A stretch of DNA of 64,000 bases from an uncultured Dysgonomonas sp. (GCF_900079725.1 NZ_LT599032.1:494948-558947); one strand, 5' to 3'. Shown: positions 8,201-16,590, numbered from the stretch's first letter. Numbers and translations are program-made. Notes: generated by a model not told the origin, from the sequence alone.

Positions 8201-10427
8201 CAGCTTCTGATGTTGCTTTATTTAGATTTTGATAACTATTTATCCAAGAATTAAAAGAACCTTCGTCTATCATATTGGATAAATCGAATAGGGCTATTCT
8301 CTCGTTTCCGGATGAATTAAATGCCAACTTTCTTATTTGAATTATTTTGTCAGTTACGTTTGATGAACTAGATACAATGGCATTTAGTGAGTCTAACGTA
8401 CTGCTCTGTAGATCAGACATAGTTCCCGTAACATCTTTGCCTTCACTATTCCATCTGGATAAAGCTTCCTCTATCTTAGAATACCCTAAAACTAGTTTAC
8501 TTGAATACAAATCAGCTTTATTTTGTGCTTCATTCAGCTCTTTAAGGGTTTCCAGTAAATTACTTGTAAATAAACCACTACCTTCGTTTGCTGCATATGT
8601 TGCAAACTTTCTTATGTTTATAGAATTATTATATTTTTCTTGTGCTATAGTTAATAAATCAAGGTTATCGGCTTGGTTCTTTATTTCTCTGGCTACCGTT
8701 GGTTCAATTTCAGAAAGCTTGTTAAGTATCTTAACTCTCTCTTTAGAAGCATTACTATTACTATCTGTGCTTTTAGCTAGCTCCTTTAAACGGTCTAAGT
8801 GAGTATTTACACTTTTACTCTCTTCATTAATTGCATGTATTGTCTTAAATAGCTGCTCTTCGAGTTCCTGTTGATGTGAAACATATGAAGCTATTAAACC
8901 TATAGCAACAGTTATTCCGGTAAGTGCCAATGCTGCTGGATTAAATGACAAAGCTGACTTTAGACCATTTAACTTCCTAGTCAATAATTCAGTCTGAGCG
9001 GCTGTTACAGCTTGTGTTTTTGATAGACTTATATTTTGTGCTGCATATGAACGCATTAGAATTATAGCCTCTCGCTTTACAGCCAAGTTTGTCTTTTCTA
9101 TAACACTTACAGCTATCAACGTAGCCCTATAAACACCATAAGCTGCAACAATGGTTTTTATGATATTAAGATAATCTCTCCAATTATCCATTATGCCTAC
9201 AAGAGCATCAACGGCACCCTTAAGGGTTTCACTATTTGCCGATCCGATGCTATCCAACATAATATCATAAGCATCTCTTAGATTGGATATCTTACCTGCC
9301 AATGAGGTTGCTTGTATCTCCTGCATCTGATAAAACTTGCCGCCTTCCGATGTAAGGTCAGTAAATATGTCTTTTATCATAGCAAATGGAACTTCCCTGT
9401 TAGATATCTTATCAAACACGTCTCCGGCAGAAACTACACGCCCCTCTAGCTCCCCAAATTTCTTAGCTAATTCATCTACCAATGGGATACCAGCCTCTGT
9501 AAATTGCCGCAGCTCCTGACCTCTAAGCACTGACGCAGACCTAACCTGACCATATGCAAGTATTATTCGATTCATGTCAACACCAAGACCAGCAGAAATA
9601 TCAGCCAAGCGAGTCATTGTATCGAATATCTCATTTGTAGGTATCGAGAAAGCAGACAGCTGTTTTGCGTAATCAGTCAACTCCTTAAAGTTGAATGGAG
9701 AATATACAGCAAGGTCTTTTATCTGATTAAATATCTTATTGGCAGATGCACTATCTTGCATTATGGCTCGTAATGATAATCTCTGCTTTTCAAACTCACC
9801 ACTTACCATCGCAAGTTCTTTTACAAACGCCCCTGCTTGATATATGGAAAAGTAGATACCCATAGCACTAGACAGTTGTTGCAATATATTTTTTTGGCTG
9901 AACATGGTCTTATTGGTCAGTCCATATGCAACTGCCAAGTCTTTTTGTCCCTGAACTCCAATGAGGGCGTTCCTTTTTTGCAATCCAGCAAGCCTTTCTT
10001 CATCATATATGGCTTTTCTCCTTGCCTCTTCTTGCTTTACTAGTGTATTAGCTTTTATATTCTCCGATTTAGCTACCGCAATTGCTGTATTAGCCAACTC
10101 TGTATTCCTTTTCTGGTCTATAAGTAACCCTGACTTTTTTGCATTTGTAGCTTTCTCTATTGCCTCTGTTGCTTTGTTTTCGGCGGCAACTGTATTATGA
10201 ACGGATTGTGTTACTTTATTCTGAGACACAGCTAACTTATCGGCGGCTATCTGGGCTTTTTGTATGTCGGTAGATAACGGACTTCCTCCTACATTCAGTT
10301 TTATATTTTTAAATATCTGTTCTATTGAAACTGCCTCTTTTTTAGCCTGTTCCAACTTCTTCATTAGTTCTTTATTATCCCCGTCTATGCCAAAATTTAA
10401 GAATCCTATTGTAGTCCCTTTTGCCAT
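5247..10427 (-). CDS. Tail tape measure protein
   Basis: The 1,726-residue protein sets tail length and is carried inside the tail tube. The N-terminal 130 residues are Lys/Ala-rich coiled coil. Residues of roughly 185-400 form the conserved tape-measure domain with the typical strings SPFNFKELTDYAKQL and RGQELRQFTEAGIPL. Hydrophobic segments follow near residues 430-525, and long helical repeats fill the rest. The length is at the upper end of the family and suggests a long non-contractile tail. It directly follows the tail-chaperone genes, as in most siphoviruses, and ends at a strong terminator. Confidence 0.95.
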   Translation of the reverse strand: MAKGTTIGFLNFGIDGDNKELMKKLEQAKKEAVSIEQIFKNIKLNVGGSPLSTDIQKAQIAADKLAVSQNKVTQSVHNTVAAENKATEAIEKATNAKKSGLLIDQKRNTELANTAIAVAKSENIKANTLVKQEEARRKAIYDEERLAGLQKRNALIGVQGQKDLAVAYGLTNKTMFSQKNILQQLSSAMGIYFSIYQAGAFVKELAMVSGEFEKQRLSLRAIMQDSASANKIFNQIKDLAVYSPFNFKELTDYAKQLSAFSIPTNEIFDTMTRLADISAGLGVDMNRIILAYGQVRSASVLRGQELRQFTEAGIPLVDELAKKFGELEGRVVSAGDVFDKISNREVPFAMIKDIFTDLTSEGGKFYQMQEIQATSLAGKISNLRDAYDIMLDSIGSANSETLKGAVDALVGIMDNWRDYLNIIKTIVAAYGVYRATLIAVSVIEKTNLAVKREAIILMRSYAAQNISLSKTQAVTAAQTELLTRKLNGLKSALSFNPAALALTGITVAIGLIASYVSHQQELEEQLFKTIHAINEESKSVNTHLDRLKELAKSTDSNSNASKERVKILNKLSEIEPTVAREIKNQADNLDLLTIAQEKYNNSINIRKFATYAANEGSGLFTSNLLETLKELNEAQNKADLYSSKLVLGYSKIEEALSRWNSEGKDVTGTMSDLQSSTLDSLNAIVSSSSNVTDKIIQIRKLAFNSSGNERIALFDLSNMIDEGSFNSWINSYQNLNKATSEADADINTFVQNLKGYLKVNNLDIKENENTIRSIIKSWDDLGLASQKQILLKLGIEWDGKENDESQLSEWQNLLQSKLGNTITIQTDTNINSVTEEMEKKYKELKTRIDKTKPILIKFGFDFDKNAFPSPAEISPVIKQLADSYIADQKDVTNLDAAAKSLGKTLKDLYEPKDKGEKKDKFTEDLKRQVEIVKAAKSEYEKLIKVMSRDEAINKIRGISEYSSIGNIDLSDQGYIDYLSEQLKKVENRNTTAAKNVRVTWNKELGQIQIEQITEKAQYEIDRIEKYLSNYKTDFDFYKRILGITGDKGQAAKLAFGANNPVKEYIDVLKDAFKKSSGVSFSDFIKLDDSNKLKLLVNKQTSSIFNQIEAAEKDEVSRRQGIYAESLKEFASYQDKRLALQYEYDEKIKIAEENGNKGLADRLRSSLSSELLKLTPDYQKFFTSIYSLTQDKAIQIGNLIKTNLKEQLDKGVISTQDYYEGIKKINDELKKSQKGIDYLGKLQSGGIEGLFGAMDEKASSDYQSALIDRKRYQEDYNEALKVGDQRSQALATSNMQGADGVMKSAQNMQNFAGVAQGAIGAVDKIVVAIDQSVRATQQLVDQFAELAESRGIDTDKGTWGDIKGLMSVMSEVNAKAKASWDSAKSGDAAGALSNAVGIVTSGLTALNAWHDKKLNKTIEESIFRVKQLQQAYEDLGRTITRQLGSLTANQAKEQLDNQQKQLSELEKQRQAEIDKKKTDWNVVLDLEGQIKEAQDKIKFFYEDLFEELYDFNLKDVSDQLASALVDAFSAGEDAAKAFDDTVADVMRNVIKEMISMNVLQQSMNSLREYLFGTNGIFTDGEFSTSDAAGLTAQLAALKGSIGDAKNIWDILNQAAKDVGIDLGDVSEKDTLSKGIQSLTEDTGNLVASYLNAIRADVAAQRVFLLQLVQLAQVNSNTFALQLAELIKIQVNTLATANNTREIADTVRETNSILRNATTPGSGTSINT

Positions 10428-10431
10428 CGTA

Positions 10432-10704
10432 TTATGTGTTAGGTATGTTTGTGGTTAGGTCAGAAAGATTTATTTTCTTCCATTCTCTGTTTTTACGCCT
10501 TTCAAGTGACTCCTTCAAAGCCTCTTCGTTTTTCTTTATAGCTTCGTAGTCAACCTGATTACTATTTGCCTTAGCCTTTTTTTTATCTTTTTCTATGTAT
10601 TCTACACGTGGAAGGTCTAGCGACATTATTTCTATTTTCGCAATAGATAGTTTGAAGCGATATACATATTCAGGAATGGTTATTAAGCCAAACAGTAAGA
10701 TCAA
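10432..10704 (-). CDS. T-domain of the tail assembly chaperone, probably made only as a -1 frameshift fusion
   Basis: This 90-codon frame has only a TTG as possible start and no leader of its own. Its frame is open upstream through the 3' half of the gpG gene back to a TGA at 10881-10879, immediately before a ten-A run at 10872-10863. In phage lambda the gpG and gpGT proteins come from a -1 ribosomal slip at the same point of the tail operon. The frameshift product here would be about 261 residues. Its C-terminal part is charged and Lys/Glu-rich, as expected for a tape-measure-binding T domain. Confidence 0.8.
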   Translation of the reverse strand: MILLFGLITIPEYVYRFKLSIAKIEIMSLDLPRVEYIEKDKKKAKANSNQVDYEAIKKNEEALKESLERRKNREWKKINLSDLTTNIPNT

Positions 10705-10709
10705 AGGTT

Positions 10710-11216
10710 TTAAAGCCCATCCATGTTTTTCTCCAAAGGCAGATTTAACGCCGAGGAAAGTTCTGCTTGGAATTGGTCGGCTTCCTCCTTCGTCAGTGTC
10801 GGATTGGTTATCTTCATGTGAGACACCAATGTTAAACCGAGATATAACTTTACTTGCGGAACTTTTTTTTTTGCTTTTTCAATGATTGGTAATAGTTGAT
10901 CAAAGGAATATCCTTTTATATAGTAGAAATATCTCCACACTAACCAATGAAAGAAGAATATACTAACCCCATTTAGAATAATGTAAGATGCCGCCTTCGA
11001 CAATATTTTGGCTCGTCCTTTCACATTTTTATCTGTTTCGGTATTTGTAGCCTCAATTCCAGAGTTTAATTCCAATAGAGACAACTTCTCTGTGGTGAAT
11101 GGACGTATCCATCCAACCTTATATCTATCTTTTGTTCGGGGTATCTCTATTACATCCTTACCATTAGAATTTATTGATAGTAATTCTTTTTGAGCTTGTG
11201 TATCAGGTTTGTTCAT
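10710..11216 (-). CDS. Tail assembly chaperone (gpG-like)
   Basis: The 168-residue product lies between the major tail protein and the tape measure, the fixed position of the tail assembly chaperone that coats the tape measure before tube polymerisation. It is mostly helical. Codons 115-118 read GCA AAA AAA AAA, a ten-A slippery run. Ribosomes that stay in frame end at 10710; those that slip by -1 continue into the downstream frame to 10432. Start at 11216 fits the spacing after the terminator at 11230. Confidence 0.85.
   Translation of the reverse strand: MNKPDTQAQKELLSINSNGKDVIEIPRTKDRYKVGWIRPFTTEKLSLLELNSGIEATNTETDKNVKGRAKILSKAASYIILNGVSIFFFHWLVWRYFYYIKGYSFDQLLPIIEKAKKKVPQVKLYLGLTLVSHMKITNPTLTKEEADQFQAELSSALNLPLEKNMDGL
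10863..10872 (-). promoter_or_regulatory. Candidate -1 programmed ribosomal frameshift site (A10)
   Basis: The zero frame reads GCA AAA AAA AAA GTT on the minus strand, which contains the heptamer A AAA AAA. In the -1 frame a TGA lies four codons upstream of the run, and there is no stop from there to 10432, so the window for a productive slip opens right at the run. I did not model a downstream stimulatory structure. Confidence 0.75.
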
Positions 11217-11229
11217 ATAAATAAAAATT

Positions 11230-11263
11230 AAAGGGGATAGGGTAATTCGACCCGATCCCCTTT
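11230..11263 (-). terminator. Partial terminator between major tail protein and tail chaperone
   Basis: The arms AAAGGGGAT and ATCCCCTTT, extended by GGGT and ACCC, enclose a short loop. On the minus strand the hairpin is followed by AATTTTTATTT. Its place after the major tail gene would raise major tail protein over the downstream genes, a common arrangement in phages. Confidence 0.8.
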
Positions 11264-11287
11264 GTGGTTTTGTAAAGTGTGTTTGTG

Positions 11288-11863
11288 TTAAGCTTTTTTC
11301 AGAACTACAAATGAACCGACACCATCTGTACGAGGTTTAAGAACAGTTCCTGTAAAGTTCAGTGTAAACAGGTTAGTTTGAACGCTGTCATGATTCATAG
11401 CCACTGTCATACGAACGTGAGTGAATACCAATGCGGTTTTCTTAGATTGGGATTCTACTAGCATTGTCACATTTACTTCTTTCGGTTCGTGGTAATATGC
11501 TTTTGCTTCCGTGTATTTAGTCACACCATCATCACTAGTTATTCCAGTAGTTAATGTTGGCTGAACGGATGCTGCCGGATAGAAGTAATCAAATAACTCA
11601 ATTGCAGAAGATGGTATTGAACCTGAGATGTTAAATTCACCCGTCTCTATGGCTGTATCAATCGTTTCGTCATATTGATCTATTTTTATATCCGTTCTTG
11701 TTGGTTCTGCCTGAGCAATAGCAAAGGTATCTTTTGAAGTAAACAGTTTATCTGCATCAGCAAATGTAGTATCAGAAAGGGTGTCTGTTTGAGTTACAAC
11801 CTTAATACACGCTTGACCTTTTTCTAGGTCGTTTAATATTGCACGGGTTAATGTTGCCGCCAT
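11288..11863 (-). CDS. Major tail (tube) protein
   Basis: The 191-residue protein has the beta-rich, Thr-rich composition of a tail tube subunit and lies between the tail-completion gene and the chaperone pair. The strings GEFNISGSIPSS and FTLNFTGTVLKP are typical of tail-tube beta strands. A terminator follows the gene. No signal peptide or membrane segment is present. The assignment is by composition plus position. Confidence 0.85.
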   Translation of the reverse strand: MAATLTRAILNDLEKGQACIKVVTQTDTLSDTTFADADKLFTSKDTFAIAQAEPTRTDIKIDQYDETIDTAIETGEFNISGSIPSSAIELFDYFYPAASVQPTLTTGITSDDGVTKYTEAKAYYHEPKEVNVTMLVESQSKKTALVFTHVRMTVAMNHDSVQTNLFTLNFTGTVLKPRTDGVGSFVVLKKA

Positions 11864-11867
11864 AGTA

Positions 11868-12263
11868 TTAAATAGTTTTGATTATTGTGTTTATGTTTAT
11901 TGCTTGTACATGAAAACCCTCATTATCATTACCTAGTGGTATGATTGTCGGGTATATGTCAAATAAGTATGTATCGTTTTGTATCGGAAAGATGTTGCAT
12001 AGCTTAGTATACATCAGCGAGAATTTGGTCGAGTTTTTTAACCCATTTGCATCGTTCTTTACAAACATTTCAATTCGGGAAGTACATCTGCCATAAGCAG
12101 CTAGATCGGTAAGTGATGTTGGTACTGATACCACAACAAAGTCGGTCATGCCCTTTGCAATACTTGGTCTTTGACCTTTATATACCTTTGTTGATACCCC
12201 ACCAGCAAGAACCACATCAGCTAATGTTTCTTCAATTTTCTGTATGTCGTAGTTTAGATTCAT
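11868..12263 (-). CDS. Probable tail terminator / tail completion protein (gpU-like)
   Basis: This 131-residue protein lies immediately upstream of the major tail gene, where the tail terminator that caps the tube is normally encoded. It is a mixed alpha/beta sequence with no recognised motif. Its start overlaps the previous stop by four bases, indicating coupled translation. Confidence 0.65.
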   Translation of the reverse strand: MNLNYDIQKIEETLADVVLAGGVSTKVYKGQRPSIAKGMTDFVVVSVPTSLTDLAAYGRCTSRIEMFVKNDANGLKNSTKFSLMYTKLCNIFPIQNDTYLFDIYPTIIPLGNDNEGFHVQAININTIIKTI

Positions 12264-12781
12264 TTGATAGGTTTAAAACTGCTTATAAATACACTTTTCG
12301 AGTATTCAAATCCTTCAGTTAGCACATTAAGGTCACGGACATTTTCTAGGTAAGCTGAGTATTCTGTTCCTGTGGTGAATATGATAGAATATCTACCTTT
12401 CGGCTTGTATGTTTGTAGAAACAATGATGCGCTGTTTACGCCATAGTCGCCATCTGTATCTATATTCGCCTGAAAGTATGCTCTATTATTACCATCATAA
12501 TCCACAAAGTCACGGACTATCTCATCTTTCTTTAGCTTTCTTCTGATTGCAGGTTTACCATCAAAATAATTCAGCAATTGAAGGATACCATTCAGATATA
12601 TACCATAAGAATAAGAGGTCAGCGTATTCCCTGTTAGGTTTCTAAATTCAGCTTGTTCAGGTAAAACTCTATTCACCATCGCATCGCCAAACTGTTCCAG
12701 ATTAGTTAACACAACTCGGTTAACCTCTTTCTCAATATTAGACATACAAGCCTCGAATTGTTGTGAGATATTTTTAGCCAT
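12260..12781 (-). CDS. Probable HK97 gp10-like neck / tail-joining protein
   Basis: The 173-residue product begins with a helical stretch typical of the gp10 family and continues in beta strands. It overlaps both its neighbours by a few bases within the neck cassette. The class is inferred mainly from position and length. Confidence 0.6.
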   Translation of the reverse strand: MAKNISQQFEACMSNIEKEVNRVVLTNLEQFGDAMVNRVLPEQAEFRNLTGNTLTSYSYGIYLNGILQLLNYFDGKPAIRRKLKKDEIVRDFVDYDGNNRAYFQANIDTDGDYGVNSASLFLQTYKPKGRYSIIFTTGTEYSAYLENVRDLNVLTEGFEYSKSVFISSFKPIK

Positions 12782-13124
12782 TGCCGCCTGATTCGAACCA
12801 AATGTTAGTACCGAAGTTGAATGTTTTATGATCCTCTATAAGTCCTACAATGACTTCCCCCGTGTAACTATGAGTAAATCGCACAGTATCACGCTTTTCT
12901 AAACGGAAAGAGGTTCTAGGTAGGGCTAGTTTATAGTCAGAGTTAAGTACTTTAGCATTTACATCAACTCCTCTTACCATGTCTCTAAGTCCACATTCAG
13001 ATTCGAATACTTTGTTTAGTATCTCATCCCCATTCTCGTCTTTGATTGATTCTCCATATTGGTCATATTCTACTCTGAGAATTTCGACTTTATGCGGAAA
13101 ACGTGGGTTATCTATAGAATCCAT
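12774..13124 (-). CDS. Head-tail adaptor / head closure protein
   Basis: The 116-residue product has the layout of SPP1 gp16-type head closure proteins: an N-terminal part with HKVEILRVEYDQYGE and a C-terminal beta barrel with VRFTHSYTGEVIVGLIED. It sits in the neck cassette and overlaps both flanking genes. Confidence 0.7.
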   Translation of the reverse strand: MDSIDNPRFPHKVEILRVEYDQYGESIKDENGDEILNKVFESECGLRDMVRGVDVNAKVLNSDYKLALPRTSFRLEKRDTVRFTHSYTGEVIVGLIEDHKTFNFGTNIWFESGGNG

Positions 13125-13662
13125 TCCAACTAAATACTCTTATATTAGCACTAGATTTTCTGCTGTCATTGTACTTGATGTAAATATCATTGGCCATCTG
13201 CTCGTAACGTTTTTTATCGGTAGCGGTCAGTGTTTTACTAGCTTCTGTTTGAGACCAACCTCCATCAGACTGTTTTGCCCCTGTATAACTTGAGGGGTTT
13301 GTTGAAGCCCACATCAACAGGTCAGCATAAAGCAGGTCTAGTTGTTTTTGAGTTAGGTCATTTATATCAGAGTTAAAGTCCACATTACGATAAATAAGCA
13401 TTGAAGTTAGAGCCGCATTTGTTACATCAAATCCGACAAGTCCCTTTAAGTAGTTTTCAATCGGAATATAAAAGACGGAATACACAACTAAATCACTACC
13501 ATCATATTCGAATGTATATGGGTTGTCTGAATATTCATTATCTCCTATCTCGAAGTATTTAAATAGCCATGATTCTTCGGGTGTGGCTGTTAAGGTAGCG
13601 GAGTTTACCTCCACTACCTTTTCAACCGTACCTTTACCTTTTATATTGATTGTTAGTGCCAT
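13108..13662 (-). CDS. Head-tail connector protein (first neck protein)
   Basis: The 184-residue protein follows the capsid gene directly. Its second half is helical with the string LTQKQLDLLYADLLMWAS, as in small alpha-helical connector (gp6/gp15-type) proteins. Its N-terminal half is beta-rich, which is longer than the usual connector, so it may carry an added domain. Its 3' end overlaps the next gene by 17 bases. Confidence 0.6.
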   Translation of the reverse strand: MALTINIKGKGTVEKVVEVNSATLTATPEESWLFKYFEIGDNEYSDNPYTFEYDGSDLVVYSVFYIPIENYLKGLVGFDVTNAALTSMLIYRNVDFNSDINDLTQKQLDLLYADLLMWASTNPSSYTGAKQSDGGWSQTEASKTLTATDKKRYEQMANDIYIKYNDSRKSSANIRVFSWNGFYR

Positions 13663-13674
13663 TTATGTTTATTA

Positions 13675-14889
13675 TTATGGTTGTATTGTTGCTACATCCA
13701 TGTACAAGAAGAAATCTATATTTCGAGGTACAGGGATGCCAGTAGACTCAGCTACAAAGTGCATTGCCTTACGCATAGAATAAGTCTCTTGTTGTACTCC
13801 GATACGACCTCCATCAGCCAAATACATAGGATTGACATTTGTGGCAAAAATAGTTGTAGGTGATTGCCATTGAAGTTCTCCGACTGTACCTATAGGACGC
13901 AACAATACAGTCCCGTCATTGAAACCTTGACGTAAAGACTTTGTCCTCTTTTGTGTCTTTGTATCAAGGGTCTGAACCACTCCATTCCAATCTTCAATAG
14001 AAATTCTAGGCAAACGAAGTTCTGTTTCCAGGTAGGAGTTTATTTGACTTTCAGTTACATTTATCTTCAAAAGATTGTCAGTAGCCGCTAAGTAGCCGCT
14101 TCGCCAAAGAGCTACAGCCTCTATAACTTTCGGATGAGAAACAAAGGTGTTAAAGGTATCTTCACTCATGCGGAAGACAGGGATAGCAGGATTTCCAAGT
14201 TCATTCTTGTAAGTCCAATACATATCTTGCAAGTCTCCAATTGGATTCGCATCTGGATCAGACCAAGATTTCTTTACTCCTTTTGGACTTTTCGGATTGC
14301 CAAAATACCCTGAAAGGCGTCTATTTTTATCAGATTGTCCTTCTAAGAAGTTAAATTGTAAACCTATAACACCACCATTGTTATTATCTTTCGAGGTAAT
14401 ATACTTACCTGTACTTTCGATCTGTAAAGCGGTGTAGCTCCGTTGCATATGAATACCAGCGATAAGATCTGTGGAATCCTTAAGGAAAGATGAATACATC
14501 TTAGCCCATTCAGGAATACCTTGTTGACGAATTATCTTTTGCCCGTCTCGAAAACTCTTTTCATTGAAGTTCACTCCCAGACGCATACGTGGCATATCTT
14601 TTGACTGAACTTTAAAGCCGTCATTGGCAATCAATTGTCCTTCGGAATCAAAAGAAACATAGTTAGCCATTACTGGACGAGTACTTATTCCTGTGAACTG
14701 CACATACTCGCCACTTTCATTTTCTTCTCCGGCAGGGAACAGCTCAGACCATTTTGCATTTGGAAAAGTATTCTCATTAAACTCATCTCTGAAAAAAGCA
14801 GATACATCGGCATAGCCAGCCTGCATTACTGCACCTGTCAGAAATTGGTAAAACTGAGATTCATTTGTTAATTGTGGTAAAAAAGCCAT
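13675..14889 (-). CDS. Major capsid protein
   Basis: The 404-residue product lies between the scaffold/accessory genes and the neck cassette. Length and order fit an HK97-fold capsid subunit. The N-terminal 25 residues are helical, and there is a region around GVNFNEKSFRDGQKI that could be the extended loop. The leader carries the A/C-rich motif AACACAAAC just before the ATG, shared by several structural genes of this phage and taking the place of a Shine-Dalgarno sequence. Confidence 0.85.
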   Translation of the reverse strand: MAFLPQLTNESQFYQFLTGAVMQAGYADVSAFFRDEFNENTFPNAKWSELFPAGEENESGEYVQFTGISTRPVMANYVSFDSEGQLIANDGFKVQSKDMPRMRLGVNFNEKSFRDGQKIIRQQGIPEWAKMYSSFLKDSTDLIAGIHMQRSYTALQIESTGKYITSKDNNNGGVIGLQFNFLEGQSDKNRRLSGYFGNPKSPKGVKKSWSDPDANPIGDLQDMYWTYKNELGNPAIPVFRMSEDTFNTFVSHPKVIEAVALWRSGYLAATDNLLKINVTESQINSYLETELRLPRISIEDWNGVVQTLDTKTQKRTKSLRQGFNDGTVLLRPIGTVGELQWQSPTTIFATNVNPMYLADGGRIGVQQETYSMRKAMHFVAESTGIPVPRNIDFFLYMDVATIQP

Positions 14890-14913
14890 TATTAGTTTGT
14901 GTTTAGGTTAAAC

Positions 14914-15555
14914 TTATTCTTCTGGAAACCAAGCAAATTCAACTCTTGCTTTTTCCACTATGTAATCTTTTATAGCGTCAGGCAAAGCAGGTATTGTATT
15001 CTCATACAAATATTTCTCACCACGAGGAATGCCGACAGTATTTTGATCACCGCCTACCGTATCATCTTTAGTGAAGTTATTTGGTATGGCATACATACCC
15101 ACGGCTGCACCAGCACCAGCAGCTTCAACTAAATAATCAGTATCAGAAACAGTATCAATATCAGCAGTTACGACAGTTATTTTATACTCACTATCCGTAC
15201 TTTCATCGACAGATGTAATCGTTACTCCTAAACCTGTACCATTGATATCAGAAGGTGCTACCATCAAATTCATTCCGGCATAGAGCTGTGGAGTACGTGC
15301 TGTTCTTAACAGTGTGATAATGGAGTTTGTACCACTCGCCGTTACATCTGTTACTTTAAAACATTTTAGAATCTTCGCCTCAAACGTTCTATGGTTATAC
15401 TCAACTGGCGATCCACTTGCTAATACTTCATCCTTGCGGAGATTATTCAGCAACATTCCACCACTAACCACATCTTTAGGTATTTCAACCCATACAGGAA
15501 TACCACCGCCTACCTGATCAGAGGCAGATATGTATCCGTTCCATAATTGTGCCAT
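14914..15555 (-). CDS. Capsid-associated structural protein (decoration or head fibre candidate)
   Basis: The 213-residue protein lies between scaffold and capsid genes. It is rich in Val, Thr, Gly and Asp, with a central string AAGAGAAVGMYAIPN. Small beta-rich proteins at this site are often head decoration or head-fibre proteins. I cannot tell which. Leader motif ACACAAAAACACAAATGG. Confidence 0.55.
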   Translation of the reverse strand: MAQLWNGYISASDQVGGGIPVWVEIPKDVVSGGMLLNNLRKDEVLASGSPVEYNHRTFEAKILKCFKVTDVTASGTNSIITLLRTARTPQLYAGMNLMVAPSDINGTGLGVTITSVDESTDSEYKITVVTADIDTVSDTDYLVEAAGAGAAVGMYAIPNNFTKDDTVGGDQNTVGIPRGEKYLYENTIPALPDAIKDYIVEKARVEFAWFPEE

Positions 15556-15576
15556 TTGTGTTTTTGTGTATTAAGT

Positions 15577-16248
15577 TTATACTCTCATTCTTTTTCTTTC
15601 TTCCGCCATAAGTTCTTTTCTTCGCTTTACATCAGGGCTTACAGATATAGGAGCAGAAGAATTATGCGCACCGAAAGCAGGATTATACCCTTCGCCATAC
15701 ACATCCGATAATGTCTCATTGTATAACTCTTTGGCTTTTTTAACCACACTATCAAGTGGCTCATCAGCATCGACTTTCAGCAAGCCGAATGTGATTTTGA
15801 GAATCTTTTCATTATCAGCACCATCTTTTTGAATTGCTGATTTTGCATCAGAAAGCGTTTTGTCAAGTTTTGCCGTTTTAGCCTCATTGGATTTTTCCTG
15901 TTCGATCTTATCAACCTTACCCAGCAAAGACTTAGCCCATTCTGGCATATCGTCTGGTTGTGGTTCGGCTTTAGTTTCAACTGGCTTCGGCGGCTGTGGA
16001 TTGACTGGTGTTTCAGGTTTATAAGTCTTTTTGAACTCATTGACCCTACCTGCAACATCGTAATTCAATTGACCGTTCAAAGATTTTAGTGAAGTGGCGT
16101 GTTTAGCCAGATAATCTGAAATCTTATCTTCCTCAATTGGGAGGAACGGAACTACTGAATTGTCGATGTAATCATTCCACGTTCTTTCGGATAGGCTGTT
16201 TTCTCCAACTAATCCTTTTAATTCATCAGAAAGTTTTTCTTTCTCCAT
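15577..16248 (-). CDS. Capsid scaffold protein
   Basis: With the start at 16248 the product has 223 residues. The longer frame from 16293 would begin inside the upstream terminator, so it is rejected. The sequence is Lys/Glu/Ala-rich and helical. It has a Pro-rich linker near residue 85 (ETPVNPQPPKPVE) and ends in a basic KRRKELMAEERKRMRV tail, the usual capsid-binding end of a scaffold. Position just before the capsid genes supports this. Confidence 0.85.
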   Translation of the reverse strand: MEKEKLSDELKGLVGENSLSERTWNDYIDNSVVPFLPIEEDKISDYLAKHATSLKSLNGQLNYDVAGRVNEFKKTYKPETPVNPQPPKPVETKAEPQPDDMPEWAKSLLGKVDKIEQEKSNEAKTAKLDKTLSDAKSAIQKDGADNEKILKITFGLLKVDADEPLDSVVKKAKELYNETLSDVYGEGYNPAFGAHNSSAPISVSPDVKRRKELMAEERKRMRV

Positions 16249-16281
16249 TTTAGTTTTATAAAAGTTTGTGTTAATAAAAAA

Positions 16282-16328
16282 AAAGCCCGACATGCGGACT
16301 GTTTTATCAGTTACGCAAATCGGACTTT
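16282..16328 (-). terminator. Intrinsic terminator before the scaffold gene
   Basis: AAAGCCCGA and TCGGACTTT pair with one wobble around a loop that can fold further (GCG/CGC). On the minus strand a run of nine T follows. It would end the short transcript of the Com-like gene, so virion genes downstream need readthrough or another promoter. Confidence 0.75.
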
Positions 16329-16357
16329 ATAGTCTCTAAATAATAAATATTACTATT

Positions 16358-16540
16358 CTATATTTCTACCTTCTCAATACTACCACAACGCCTACATTTT
16401 ATTTCTGCAATAGAACCTTTAGATTCGATAACCTCTAAGAGTTTTTGTCCGCAATGGGGGCACTTTATCCAGTTCTTTTCAGTGTAGGAGTAAACTATCT
16501 CAGCTTTCCCCGTTGATGTAGTATTAAATCTGTTTCTCAT
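16358..16540 (-). CDS. Com-like zinc-ribbon protein
   Basis: The 60-residue protein has CPHCG near residue 28 and CRRCG near residue 50, a four-cysteine zinc ribbon. Small proteins of this pattern resemble Mu Com, which binds mRNA and activates translation of the mom gene, and are frequent in phages. No mom-like gene is visible in the window. It has its own promoter at 16560-16590 and a terminator after it, so it forms a one-gene unit. Confidence 0.65.
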   Translation of the reverse strand: MRNRFNTTSTGKAEIVYSYTEKNWIKCPHCGQKLLEVIESKGSIAEIKCRRCGSIEKVEI

Positions 16541-16559
16541 TCGTTATTTTCACTTATCA

Positions 16560-16590
16560 TAAATATAAGCAAATATATTTTCACTCGCAA
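16560..16590 (-). promoter_or_regulatory. Phage promoter TTG-N20-TATATTTA, leftward
   Basis: On the minus strand TTG (16590-16588) is followed after exactly 20 bases by TATATTTA (16567-16560). It stands 19 bases before the start codon of the Com-like gene. Confidence 0.8.

Noticed and set aside
5194-10458. Many plus-strand frames of 60-150 codons within the tape-measure gene
   Set aside because: They lie antisense to one continuous, strongly coding gene and have the composition of antisense shadows, with no promoter or leader.
10720-10727. GAAAAAC near the end of the gpG gene as the frameshift site
   Set aside because: It would need a mismatched pairing after the slip, whereas the A10 run at 10863-10872 allows full pairing and coincides with the opening of the -1 frame.
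15777-16058. A 93-codon frame overlapping the scaffold gene
   Set aside because: It is an alternate frame of the lysine-rich scaffold sequence on the same strand, without its own leader.
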